32,104 nucleotides of DNA from positions 1 to 32,104 of the forward strand of contig LGGV01000008.1 in the NCBI GenBank assembly GCA_001509095.1, read 5' to 3'. This DNA comes from Synergistales bacterium 58_81 (GTDB taxonomy: Bacteria > Synergistota > Synergistia > Synergistales > Thermovirgaceae). This document shows, in pieces, positions 15,460-23,330 of this stretch. The position numbers and the translations under genes are program-made. The notes below the pieces were generated by a model. That model did no database searches and was not told where the DNA came from. It was given only the letters and a program-made list of their open reading frames with translations. How positions within the stretch are numbered: the stretch's first letter is position 1; every line of letters begins with the position of its first letter.

Positions 15460-15728
15460 TGTCGCGTAATGGCGTAACGCTGAAATTCTACGGCCCATGG
15501 CAGCGGGCGGCCGGTGTTGAAGAGCTCTTCATGCCCCAGGATGGTGTCACGACCGTTCGGTGTCTTCTCAAGAAGCTGGAAGCCCGGTTCGGAGAGGAGT
15601 TCTCCTCCCACGGGGAGGGGTTGGTCTGTCTTTATGACAGCGGAAAGGGTCCCAGGGCCCTTGATCTGGACGAAGAGATCCTTCCGGGCTCCACCATTCT
15701 CTTCCTGGGGATCGTGGAGAGCGGTTAA
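15459..15728 (+). CDS. MoaD/ThiS-like beta-grasp protein with an atypical C-terminus
   Basis: An 89-residue ubiquitin-like protein with the MoaD pattern: an initial strand VTLKFYGPW, then TTVRCLLKKLEARFGEEF, and ILPGSTILFLGIVESG at the end. MoaD proteins donate sulfur for pterin cofactor synthesis through a C-terminal Gly-Gly thiocarboxylate. This one ends Ser-Gly, so its ability to be activated is uncertain. The start overlaps the CBS gene stop, and the AOR gene begins 21 bases downstream. MoaD-like genes next to AOR genes are a known arrangement, fitting a dedicated role in the tungsten/molybdenum pterin site. Confidence 0.82.
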   Translation: MSRNGVTLKFYGPWQRAAGVEELFMPQDGVTTVRCLLKKLEARFGEEFSSHGEGLVCLYDSGKGPRALDLDEEILPGSTILFLGIVESG

Positions 15729-15749
15729 ACAAGGCAGGGAGGGAAAGGT

Positions 15750-17591
15750 ATGGATGGGTATCAGGGAAGAGTTGCAATGATCGACCTGGGGAAGAGAAGG
15801 TACAGGGATATCCCCCTCGACGAGGGTCTTGTCAGAAAGTATATAGGGGGGTCGGGGCTTGGGACCTACTTCCTGATGAAGTTCTGCACCCCCGGGACCA
15901 AACCCCTTTCTCCGGAGAACCCTTTGATCTTCACCACAGGCCCCTTCCAGGGCACAGGCATACCGACTTCCGGGAGGCACCAGGTGGTAACCAGGTCGCC
16001 TCTTACAGGGGTATTCCTGGAGTCCGATGCAGGAGGCAGCTTCGGGTTCCATCTCAAGAGAGCAGGCTACGACGGCCTTATCATTACCGGAAGGTCTGAA
16101 AGGCCGGTTTATCTGAAGGTGCTGGACGGCCAGATAGGCTTTGAGGACGGCCAGGACCTTTGGGGGCTGGACACCATGGAGACCGATGCGATGCTCAAAT
16201 CCATCTTCGGCGAGAAGATCGGTGTCTCCTGCATCGGCCCGGCAGGCGAAAAACAGATACCCCTTGCAGGGATCTTCCACGACGGAACAGACGCCAGGGC
16301 CGCAGGGAGAGGAGGGGCGGGGGCCGTAATGGGCAGCAAGAACCTCAAGGCCATCGTTGCCGGTGGGAGCTCCGGAACGGAAGTTCATGACAGAGAGGCC
16401 CTCACGGCCCTGATATCCGAAAAGAACGCCATCCTCAAAGAGAAGGGAGCGGGAATGACCCTCTACGGGACCGCCGGCGGAATGGGGATGGCGGAGGAGC
16501 TGGGGGACCTTCCCATCAGGAACTGGAAACAGGGATCCTGGAAGGAAGAGGTCAGGGAGATAACAGGCCAGAGGATGGCCGAGACGATACTCACAGGCAA
16601 TTACGGATGTGTTGCATGCCCTGTCAGGTGCGGCAGGGTAGTCAATATCGGCGGGGGGAATATCGGTGGCCCGGAATACGAGACCATGGCCATGCTGGGG
16701 AGCAACTGCCTGGTCAACGACCTGGAGGCCATAGCCAGGGCCAACGAACAGTGCAACCGTCTCGGGATAGACACCATATCCACCGGTTCGGTTATCGCCT
16801 TCGCGATGGAGTGTTACGAACATGGGATCCTCACCGGTGAACAGGCAGGAATGCCCCTTCACTGGGGAAGCGGTGAGGCCGTCAACTACCTGGTGACCAA
16901 GATAGGAAATGGTGAAGGGATCGGGGGGCTCCTCGGAATGGGGACGCGGGCGGCTGCGCAAGAGCTTGGGAGAGGGGCGGAAAGGTTCGCCATCCACTCC
17001 AAGGGGCTGGAATTCCCTGCCCATGACCCGCGATGTTTCAAAAGCCTTGCAGCTGGCTACGCAACGTCAGTGAGAGGGGCTTGCCATCTGAACGGATACT
17101 CCTATGCATGGGAGAGGTCCGCCACTTTCCCCGAGTTCGGGTACCCTGAGAAGCAGGACAGGACCGCCGACCAAGGCAAGGGGGTCATGAACGCCCGGTT
17201 CCAGAACCTTTCCAGCCTTGTCGATTCGCTCAAGATATGCAAATTCATCCTCCTTATGGGGGTGAACCTTTCCGACATCTCACGGTGGCTGAAGTGTGTG
17301 ACCGGTTGGGAGTATTCGATCGAGGAGCTGGAGGAGACGGGAGAACGCATCTATAATATGAAACGGATCTTTAATGCTGCCCTGGGACTTGACAGTAGGC
17401 ACGACACACTCCCCCAGAGGATCCTTGAAGAACCCAGGGGTAGCGGAGGTTCTGCCGATACGCTTCCGGACCTGAATATGCAGCTCGATGAGTATTACAG
17501 CTACAGGGGTTGGAGCAACGATGGGATCCCCCTTAAGGAAAAGCTTGAAGGGTTGGGTTTAAGAGAGTTCATGAACTGGATACCCTCCTGA
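15750..17591 (+). CDS. Tungsten/molybdenum-dependent aldehyde:ferredoxin oxidoreductase (AOR family)
   Basis: This 613-residue enzyme has the standard AOR length. It oxidises aldehydes to acids with ferredoxin as acceptor, using a bis-pterin tungsten (or molybdenum) centre and one [4Fe-4S] cluster. The cluster ligands are visible as C287, C290 and C294 (CVACPVRC) plus C497 (SLKICKF), matching the known spacing. N-terminal pterin-contact segments include YIGGSGLGTYFL and TTGPFQGTGIPTSGRHQV, and SFGFHLKRAGYDGLIITG follows. The subclass (AOR, FOR, WOR-like) and substrate are not certain. GGGAGGGAAAGGT precedes the ATG. It is the last gene of the CBS-MoaD-AOR cluster and is followed by a terminator. 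Confidence 0.93.
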   Translation: MDGYQGRVAMIDLGKRRYRDIPLDEGLVRKYIGGSGLGTYFLMKFCTPGTKPLSPENPLIFTTGPFQGTGIPTSGRHQVVTRSPLTGVFLESDAGGSFGFHLKRAGYDGLIITGRSERPVYLKVLDGQIGFEDGQDLWGLDTMETDAMLKSIFGEKIGVSCIGPAGEKQIPLAGIFHDGTDARAAGRGGAGAVMGSKNLKAIVAGGSSGTEVHDREALTALISEKNAILKEKGAGMTLYGTAGGMGMAEELGDLPIRNWKQGSWKEEVREITGQRMAETILTGNYGCVACPVRCGRVVNIGGGNIGGPEYETMAMLGSNCLVNDLEAIARANEQCNRLGIDTISTGSVIAFAMECYEHGILTGEQAGMPLHWGSGEAVNYLVTKIGNGEGIGGLLGMGTRAAAQELGRGAERFAIHSKGLEFPAHDPRCFKSLAAGYATSVRGACHLNGYSYAWERSATFPEFGYPEKQDRTADQGKGVMNARFQNLSSLVDSLKICKFILLMGVNLSDISRWLKCVTGWEYSIEELEETGERIYNMKRIFNAALGLDSRHDTLPQRILEEPRGSGGSADTLPDLNMQLDEYYSYRGWSNDGIPLKEKLEGLGLREFMNWIPS

Positions 17592-17599
17592 GAGGCATG

Positions 17600-17624
17600 G
17601 GTTTCATTTTATTGAAATCTTTTT
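17600..17624 (+). terminator. AT-rich terminator after the AOR gene
   Basis: GGTTTCA and TGAAATC form a 7-bp stem (one G-T pair) with a six-base loop, followed directly by TTTTT. Confidence 0.7.
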
Positions 17625-17635
17625 GGGTAGGGGTA

Positions 17636-17664
17636 TTGTTGACAAGGAAAAATAAAGGTATACT
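17636..17664 (+). promoter_or_regulatory. Candidate promoter of spoVS
   Basis: A TATACT box (17659-17664) lies 17 bases after TTGTTG (17636-17641). An overlapping perfect TTGACA (17639-17644) would give a short 14-base spacing. An A-rich spacer supports a promoter here, but the -35 choice is uncertain. Confidence 0.45.
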
Positions 17665-17751
17665 TATCGTTACAGATGCGTAATGCGGTAAAGAGTGGAT
17701 CGAAGGTGACAGCGGAGAAGAATCGTGGAATACAGGGGAGGGCGATATTCT

Positions 17752-18012
17752 ATGGAAGTACTCAAGGTCTCTGCAAACTCTCAGCCAAAGTCTGTCGCCG
17801 GTGCGATCGCGGCTGTGGTAAGAGAGAGCGGTGCGGTCGAGATCCAGGCGGTAGGAGCGGGTGCCGTTAACCAGACGGTCAAGTCTATTGCTATCGCGAG
17901 GGGGTATGTCTCGCCCAACGGGATCGATCTTGTCTGTATCCCTTCCTTCGCCAAGATCGAAATTGACGGCGAGGAAAGAACGGCAATGAAGTTCCAGCTC
18001 GAGAACCGCTGA
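17752..18012 (+). CDS. spoVS: SpoVS-like protein
   Basis: The 86-residue product has exactly the usual SpoVS length and conserved core. The visible landmarks are MEVLKVSANSQPKSVAGAIA, EIQAVGAGAVNQTVKSIAIA, RGYVSPNGIDLVCIP and IDGEERTAMKF. In Bacillus SpoVS affects late sporulation, and related Alba-like proteins are thought to bind nucleic acid. Here it sits in a diderm-type genome with no sporulation genes in view, so a general nucleic-acid-binding role is more likely; this is inference. The ATG at 17752 is chosen for length and because GGGGAGGG lies nine bases upstream. It forms its own unit with a promoter and a strong terminator. Confidence 0.93.
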   Translation: MEVLKVSANSQPKSVAGAIAAVVRESGAVEIQAVGAGAVNQTVKSIAIARGYVSPNGIDLVCIPSFAKIEIDGEERTAMKFQLENR

Positions 18013-18045
18013 GCCGTTGTCGATCCGATCCATATCCTAAAACCC

Positions 18046-18073
18046 GCGGGCCCTCAGGGCCCGCACTTTTTTT
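18046..18073 (+). terminator. Strong rho-independent terminator of spoVS
   Basis: GCGGGCCC, loop TCA, GGGCCCGC, then AC and seven T. The 8-bp stem is perfect and GC-only. Confidence 0.93.
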
Positions 18074-18133
18074 GGTCACCTGTAGCTGACCGCTCTCTTT
18101 CGAGGTTTACACCTCTTTTGGAGGATCACCGGT

Positions 18134-18162
18134 TTCATGGCTACTGCAACTAGTGCTACAAT
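18134..18162 (+). promoter_or_regulatory. Weak candidate promoter of hisS-aspS
   Basis: TACAAT (18157-18162) is preceded at 17 bases by TTCATG (18134-18139). Only the -10 is convincing. It lies 45 bases before the hisS start. Confidence 0.35.
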
Positions 18163-18206
18163 CTAACGATTCCGATCAGGCAAACTGCAGCAGGGAGGGT
18201 TTTTAC

Positions 18207-19472
18207 ATGTCCAGCATCAAGGCCCCGCGGGGAGTCCGGGATATACTTCCCGACGAATCGTGGAAGTGGGAGTATGTCTTTGCCGTAACGAGAAAGGCTG
18301 CTAGTGATTTCGGCTACAGGGAGGTCCACCTCCCCGTGTTCGAACATACCGAGCTTTTCTCAAGGGGAGTCGGAGAGACCACCGATGTGGTCGAGAAGGA
18401 GATGTACACTTTCGAGGACCGTGCCGGGAGAAGCCTTACCCTCCGCCCGGAGCTCTCGGCGTCGATGGTGCGATCCTACCTTGAGAACAGGATGGACAGG
18501 CAGCATCAGCCGGCAAAACTCTGGAGCGCAGGGCCGATGTTCCGCTACGAGCGACCCCAGAAAGGGCGATACCGTCAATTCTGGCAGATAGACTTCGAGG
18601 CCATCGGAAGCCAGGATCCCTTTGTGGACGTTGAGTCCGTGGAGCTTTCCCTGGAGATCTTCAAGAGACTCGGGCTTTCCAACCTGGAGGTGGTGGTCAA
18701 TTCCGTGGGCTGTCCCGTCTGCAGGCCAGTCCACAAGAAGGCCCTCCAGGATTTCCTGAGGCCGAGACTGAACGATCTCTGTGAGACCTGCCAGGCAAGG
18801 TTCGACCGTAACCCACTGAGGATCCTGGACTGCAAGAACCCGTCCTGTCGGGCCCTGACCGATGACGCTCCGGGGACCATATCCTGCCTCTGCGAAGAGT
18901 GTTCAGAACACTTTGAGGTGGTAAAGAAGGGGCTCGAGATGATCGGGGCCTCTTTCAGAATAGACAACAGGCTTGTTCGTGGACTGGACTACTACACCAA
19001 GACCGCCTACGAGGTCCTTTCAGGAGATCTCGGTGCCCAGAACGCAGTCTGCGGCGGGGGGCGCTACGATAACCTGGCCGAATCCATAGGGGGTCCCCAT
19101 ACGCCTGGAGTGGGATTTGCGACGGGCGTGGAGAGGATAGTCCTCACCATGGAACAGCAGGGGTGTTCTTTCGGGGAAGCCCCGAACATTGAAGTTTTCG
19201 TGATCTCTGCCGACGGACCCTCCAGGGAGGAGGCCGTTAGGGCTCTCTACGACATGCGAAGAGCCGGGATATCCGCCGATATCGACTACACGGGCAGGAG
19301 CTTCAAGGCGCAGTTCAAGGCTGCCGGTGGTAGCGGCGCTGTTTTTGCCTGCATTCTCGGGCCTGAGGAAGTAGCGTCGGGACAAGTCACCCTGAAGGAC
19401 CTGCGCACCGGTGAACAGAAGTCGGTCAGAAGGGCTGAACTGACGGACTTCCTGAAGACACGGCTGAGATGA
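18207..19472 (+). CDS. hisS: Histidyl-tRNA synthetase
   Basis: A complete 421-residue class II synthetase that charges tRNA-His. Visible motifs are KAPRGVRDILPDE at the N-terminus, motif 2 FRYERPQKGRYRQFWQIDFE, the histidine-binding RGLDYYTKT, motif 3 GVGFATGVERI and a C-terminal anticodon-binding domain from about residue 330. The histidine-site segment usually written RPEGT in bacteria reads RPELS here (residues 80-84), with Ser in place of Thr. The ATG at 18207 has GGGAGGG upstream and begins at the conserved N-terminus; a longer frame from 18153 is not needed. Its stop overlaps a potential aspS start. Confidence 0.96.
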   Translation: MSSIKAPRGVRDILPDESWKWEYVFAVTRKAASDFGYREVHLPVFEHTELFSRGVGETTDVVEKEMYTFEDRAGRSLTLRPELSASMVRSYLENRMDRQHQPAKLWSAGPMFRYERPQKGRYRQFWQIDFEAIGSQDPFVDVESVELSLEIFKRLGLSNLEVVVNSVGCPVCRPVHKKALQDFLRPRLNDLCETCQARFDRNPLRILDCKNPSCRALTDDAPGTISCLCEECSEHFEVVKKGLEMIGASFRIDNRLVRGLDYYTKTAYEVLSGDLGAQNAVCGGGRYDNLAESIGGPHTPGVGFATGVERIVLTMEQQGCSFGEAPNIEVFVISADGPSREEAVRALYDMRRAGISADIDYTGRSFKAQFKAAGGSGAVFACILGPEEVASGQVTLKDLRTGEQKSVRRAELTDFLKTRLR

Positions 19473-19492
19473 GACAGGAAGAAGGGACCCCT

Positions 19493-21316
19493 ATGAAAAG
19501 CCAGTTCTTCGACAGCAGCTGGAAGAGGACTTCCTACTGCGGTTACGTGCCTTTGCCGGGAGAGAACGGAGCCGAAGTGGTACTCAACGGATGGCTCCGA
19601 CGGAGAAGGGACCTGGGCGGCATCATCTTCATCGAACTCTGGGACCACACCGGCACGGTCCAGGTGGTCTTCGGCCCCGACATTGGGAGCCTCTATGAAA
19701 AAGCCAAGGGCCTGAGGAATGAGTTCGTCCTGGCTGTCAGGGGGAGGGTCAGGAAGAGGCCTGAAGGTACGGAGAACCCTTCCATGCAGACCGGTGACAG
19801 GGAGGTCGTCGTTGAAGATTTCATTGTCCTTTCGCCATCACGGCCTCTTCCCTTCGAGATATCCGAAGCCGACAGGGTCGACGAGAACCTCCGCCTGAGA
19901 TCCAGATATCTTGATCTCAGGCGTCCCTTCATGCAGAACAACCTGAGGATCAGGAGCAAGGCTGCGGAGTTCACCCGGTCCTACCTCACCGGGAAGGGGT
20001 TCGTCGAGATCGAGACGCCCATGCTGACCAAATCCACCCCGGAGGGGGCCAGGGATTACCTAGTACCGGCAAGGGTGACTCCCGGCCGTTTCTTCGCCCT
20101 TCCCCAGTCACCGCAGATATTCAAACAGATCCTCATGGTGGGGGGCATTGACCGCTACTTCCAGATAGTCAAATGTTTCAGGGACGAGGATCTTCGGGCC
20201 GACCGGCAGCCGGAGTTCACCCAGATAGATATCGAGATGAGCTTCATCACCGAGGAGGACATTATGCTCCTTATGGAAGGGTATATGAAAGGGCTTTTCC
20301 AGAGCGTCCTTGGCGGGTCCCTTGAAGATCCCTTCCCGGTGCTTTCATGGCATGAGGCCATCGACCGTTTCGGCAGCGACAAACCGGACATGAGGATAGG
20401 GTCTGAGATCCTGGACCTGGACAGTAGTTTCAGGGAGTGCGCCTTCGAAGGCTTCCGTAAGGTACTTGGAGACGGCGGCGTCGTCAGGGGGCTTCTGATA
20501 CCGGGAGGCGCGGCCATGTCACGCAAGGAGATGTCCGATCTCGAGGTCAGGGCCAGGGGACTGGGAGCCTCGGGTCTTGCCTCATTCGTGATCCGTGACG
20601 GTGCCCTCAAGGGGCCGCTGGTCAAGTTCCTCTCCGATGGAGCTCAGCAAGACCTGGTAAAGAGGACCGGTCTTACTGAGAAAGACGCCCTGGTTGTTGC
20701 TGCAGGCCCCTGGAGGGAGACCTGCGAGATCCTGGGTCATCTGCGTCTTGAGACAGCGACCAGGTCCTCCCAGGTATCGGAGGGGACCTGGAGGTTCCTC
20801 TGGGTAACGGATTTCCCGCTCCTTGAGTGGGACGAGGAGGAATCACGATGGTCGGCGGTCCACCACCCCTTTACCTCTCCCAATCTCGAGGACCTCGATC
20901 TCCTCGAGAAGGATCCGGGCAGGGTAAGGTCGAGGGCTTACGACCTGGTCCTGAACGGTACCGAGATCGGTGGAGGCTCCATCAGGATCCACGACCCTTC
21001 GGTCCAGCAGAAAGTGTTCGAGGTAATGGACTTCACCCCTGAAAGGGCCAGGGAGAGGTTCGGTTTCCTGATCGACGCCCTTGCCTCGGGGACCCCACCA
21101 CACGGCGGTATTGCCATCGGGTTCGACAGGCTGGTCATGTTCCTGTGCGGGGTTCATTCGATACGGGATGTGATCGCTTTCCCGAAGACCCAGAAGGCCC
21201 AGTGCCTGATGTCGGGGGCGCCTTCAGGCGTTGACCAGGCGCAGCTGGAGGAACTTCACATCTCGCTGGACCTTGCCGGGGAGGGTGGAGAGTGCGGATC
21301 AGGGGGCGGGGAGTAA
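19493..21316 (+). CDS. aspS: Aspartyl-tRNA synthetase, bacterial type
   Basis: A complete 607-residue class II synthetase. An N-terminal OB-fold anticodon-binding domain (VVLNGWLRRRRDLGGIIFIE) precedes catalytic motifs that include ETPMLTKSTPEGARDYLV, the motif 2 segment FQIVKCFRDEDLRADRQPEF and motif 3 GGIAIGFDRLVM. The bacterial GAD insertion lies between them. It charges tRNA-Asp, and whether it also charges tRNA-Asn cannot be judged here. ATG 19493 is preferred because AGGAAGAAGGG lies upstream; ATG 19469, overlapping the hisS stop as ATGA, is the alternative. The hisS-aspS pairing is common in bacteria. The last 15 residues are a Gly/Glu-rich tail. Confidence 0.96.
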   Translation: MKSQFFDSSWKRTSYCGYVPLPGENGAEVVLNGWLRRRRDLGGIIFIELWDHTGTVQVVFGPDIGSLYEKAKGLRNEFVLAVRGRVRKRPEGTENPSMQTGDREVVVEDFIVLSPSRPLPFEISEADRVDENLRLRSRYLDLRRPFMQNNLRIRSKAAEFTRSYLTGKGFVEIETPMLTKSTPEGARDYLVPARVTPGRFFALPQSPQIFKQILMVGGIDRYFQIVKCFRDEDLRADRQPEFTQIDIEMSFITEEDIMLLMEGYMKGLFQSVLGGSLEDPFPVLSWHEAIDRFGSDKPDMRIGSEILDLDSSFRECAFEGFRKVLGDGGVVRGLLIPGGAAMSRKEMSDLEVRARGLGASGLASFVIRDGALKGPLVKFLSDGAQQDLVKRTGLTEKDALVVAAGPWRETCEILGHLRLETATRSSQVSEGTWRFLWVTDFPLLEWDEEESRWSAVHHPFTSPNLEDLDLLEKDPGRVRSRAYDLVLNGTEIGGGSIRIHDPSVQQKVFEVMDFTPERARERFGFLIDALASGTPPHGGIAIGFDRLVMFLCGVHSIRDVIAFPKTQKAQCLMSGAPSGVDQAQLEELHISLDLAGEGGECGSGGGE

Positions 21317-21606
21317 GGATAAGTAAGAAGACCATGGCCTGGCACTTTCATCTGGACGAGGAAGGCGGTTCCCTGAAAGGGGAGCTCCAGGTGGACGGCT
21401 GGGAAAGATCGGGAGAGATGAACCAGTGGTTCGAAAAGAACCACGGGGAAGAGGTCGAGATGGTGCTCGAGGGCCTGGGGAGAGTCCGGCTGACCCCCAG
21501 GGGGATCCATATCCATGAATCAGGTCATCATAACGAGAGCATCGTAAAGGTTGAGGGCTTCCTTCTCGAGACACTGAAGGAGGATGAGGATCCCCGGCTG
21601 ATATAA
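21292..21606 (+). CDS. Small acidic protein of unknown function
   Basis: I do not recognise this 104-residue protein. It is hydrophilic, with a beta-strand-like first half (MAWHFHLDEEGGSLKGELQV) and a central segment around RVRLTPRGIHIHESGHH. The GTG at 21292 follows GGGAGGGTGGAGA inside the end of aspS, giving a 25-base overlap. A later ATG at 21334 would give 90 residues, but its best ribosome binding site is too far away. It is probably the third gene of the hisS-aspS transcript. Its last codons overlap the -10 boxes that seem to serve the next gene. Confidence 0.65.
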   Translation: MRIRGRGVRISKKTMAWHFHLDEEGGSLKGELQVDGWERSGEMNQWFEKNHGEEVEMVLEGLGRVRLTPRGIHIHESGHHNESIVKVEGFLLETLKEDEDPRLI

Positions 21607-21612
21607 TATAAT
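21602..21612 (+). promoter_or_regulatory. Overlapping double TATAAT before the UPF0173 gene
   Basis: Two perfect TATAAT boxes overlap by one base (21602-21607 and 21607-21612). No good -35 is seen at 16-18 bases, so this is a partial promoter call. Confidence 0.35.
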
Positions 21613-21643
21613 GGAGTAAATCAGACAAAGGGGAGGCAGGAAA

Positions 21644-22327
21644 ATGGCCAGGTTGACATTTCTTGGACATGCGGCTTTCCATCTGGAAGGGCGAGGCCTC
21701 GATGCCCTGATCGATCCCTTCCTCACGGGGAATGATATGACACACTACTCTCCCGGGGATTTCCCAGATGTCAATTACATTTTCGTAACCCATGGACACG
21801 GGGACCATCTCGGAGACACCCCCGAGATAGCAAAGAAGACTGGGGCGACGGTGGTCGCGACGGTAGAGATGTGCAGCGAACTGGCGAAGGCAGAGGTCAA
21901 GAGCCACCCTCTACAGATAGGAGGAGCGTTCACTTTCCCCTTCGGAAGGGTGAAAATGACGCCCGCCTGGCACGGTTCGGGGATCCAGCATGAGAAGGGC
22001 ATGCTATACGGGGGTGTGGCCGGCGGGTTCCTGATCGAGGTCGACGGACACAAGATCTACCACGCCGGCGACACGGGGCTCACCGTCGAGATGGGGCTGC
22101 TCGCCGACGATGGTGTCGATGTCGCACTTCTTCCTATCGGTGGGAATTACACCATGGATATCGACGATGCAGTTCGGGCCGTCAGAATGGTCAAACCCCG
22201 CATCGCTGTACCCATGCACTTCGATACTTTTCCGGTGATCAAGGCCTCTCCCGAGGAGTTTGCCTCCAAGGCCTCAGGGCTCGCAGAGATAAAGGTTCTG
22301 AAGGTGGGGGAGAGCCTGGAGATCTGA
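21644..22327 (+). CDS. UPF0173 family metal-dependent hydrolase (metallo-beta-lactamase fold)
   Basis: The 227-residue protein has the YtkL/UPF0173 layout. The N-terminal MARLTFLGHAAF leads to the metal-binding THGHGDHLGD (H50, H52, D54, H55). Further features are PAWHGSG, the central IYHAGDTGL and the late GGNYTMDIDDA followed by PMHFDTFPVI. It should bind two metal ions and hydrolyse an unidentified substrate in the cytoplasm. AAGGGGAGGCAGG precedes the ATG. Its stop lies only six bases from the stop of the convergent RpiR gene, with no terminator between them. Confidence 0.92.
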   Translation: MARLTFLGHAAFHLEGRGLDALIDPFLTGNDMTHYSPGDFPDVNYIFVTHGHGDHLGDTPEIAKKTGATVVATVEMCSELAKAEVKSHPLQIGGAFTFPFGRVKMTPAWHGSGIQHEKGMLYGGVAGGFLIEVDGHKIYHAGDTGLTVEMGLLADDGVDVALLPIGGNYTMDIDDAVRAVRMVKPRIAVPMHFDTFPVIKASPEEFASKASGLAEIKVLKVGESLEI

Positions 22328-22333
22328 ACCATA

Positions 22334-23203
22334 TCAGGAGTACTTCAACCCGAAAACGGGGTGGAAGATCCTTTCGTCGTGAAGGAACTGGGCCTGCTCC
22401 TCCAGTGCCATCCTTGCCGAGTCACCCATATTTACTGCAAGTACCGATGTCAGGATATGGACCAGGAAGAGGGGGCCGATAATGCTGCTCCCGAACATCG
22501 GGCTGGTGGCGCTGACAAAGAAGGAGAGGTCCGAGAACCTGCAGATAGGGGCCGCGGGGCTGTCGGTAATGGTGGCTATCCCGGCCCCATTCCTTTTGGC
22601 TATCTCCACCGCTTCCGTGACCTCGATCACGAAACTGGGGAGTTCGCAGACCACCACCAGGTCGCCCCCTTTGACCGCTCTGGCCTGTTCCTGAAGGGTC
22701 ATTCCGGACCTGGTCATGAGGACGGCCCGCAACCCCATGGTCCTGAGCCTGATGAAGAGCGATTCAGCCACCAGGGATGAGATGCCCCACCCGGCACAGT
22801 AGACCGCTTCCGCTTCCTGGATCTTTGAACAAAAGAGTGAGACATCGTCAGGTTTGATCTGGGTCCACGTATCATCCAGGTTCGCGTGCTCCAGCCGGTG
22901 AATGGTCACCGGGAGGTCCTGCCGGTTGTCCAAGACCCTCGCAAGCATAGCGGCCGGGTTGACCTGCCCCAGTACAGCGGATTTTAGCGCGTCCTTAAGC
23001 TGTGAGTAGCCGTCAAAACCCAGCATCCTTGAAACCCTTACCAGCTGAGCCTTGGATACCCCCAGTTCATCGGCCACATCCCCAATGGACCGGAAGGCCG
23101 CTTCCCTCATGTTCATAAGAAGATATTCGACGACCCGCCTGGCCTTTCTTGGCATGCCCTGCATCTTTTCCCTTAGAAGCTCCTGCAACTGTCCGGCTTC
23201 CAC
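22334..23203 (-). CDS. RpiR/MurR-family transcriptional regulator
   Basis: A 289-residue regulator. An N-terminal helix-turn-helix domain (about residues 15-80, with FRSIGDVADELGVSKAQLVR and MLGFDGYSQLKDAL) is joined to a SIS sugar-phosphate-binding domain (about residues 115-255, with AVYCAGWGISSLVAESLF and KGGDLVVVCELPSFVIEV). Family members sense phosphorylated sugars or related metabolites; no sugar genes are adjacent, so the target is unknown. The GTG at 23203 is preferred because GGGAGGT lies eight bases upstream and the protein starts at the usual place; an ATG at 23242 lacks such a site. It has its own promoter, set in an inverted repeat. Confidence 0.9.
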   Translation of the reverse strand: MEAGQLQELLREKMQGMPRKARRVVEYLLMNMREAAFRSIGDVADELGVSKAQLVRVSRMLGFDGYSQLKDALKSAVLGQVNPAAMLARVLDNRQDLPVTIHRLEHANLDDTWTQIKPDDVSLFCSKIQEAEAVYCAGWGISSLVAESLFIRLRTMGLRAVLMTRSGMTLQEQARAVKGGDLVVVCELPSFVIEVTEAVEIAKRNGAGIATITDSPAAPICRFSDLSFFVSATSPMFGSSIIGPLFLVHILTSVLAVNMGDSARMALEEQAQFLHDERIFHPVFGLKYS

Positions 23204-23262
23204 CTGAAACGACCTCCCGAAAACCCGCAGAAAATGAACCATTCGGGCAAAAAGTTGACTTT

Positions 23263-23291
23263 AGTATACTTTGGGTACTGGTGGAAGTCAA
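23263..23291 (-). promoter_or_regulatory. Promoter of the RpiR gene, flanked by an inverted repeat
   Basis: On the minus strand TTGACT (23286-23291), a 17-base spacer and TATACT (23263-23268) form a strong promoter. TTGACTT (23255-23261) and AAGTCAA (23285-23291) are inverted copies bracketing it, and the -10 lies in the palindrome AGTATACT. This could be an autoregulatory operator. Confidence 0.7.
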
Positions 23292-23330
23292 TGGCAGGGA
23301 AACATAAAGAGCGTTGGACGAAAAGCCGTA

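Noticed and set aside
15432-17024. A 530-codon open frame on the minus strand opposite the MoaD and AOR genes
   Set aside because: It is a mirror frame produced by the GC-rich codon use of AOR; no ribosome binding site, promoter or protein family pattern supports it, and the plus strand carries clear AOR motifs.
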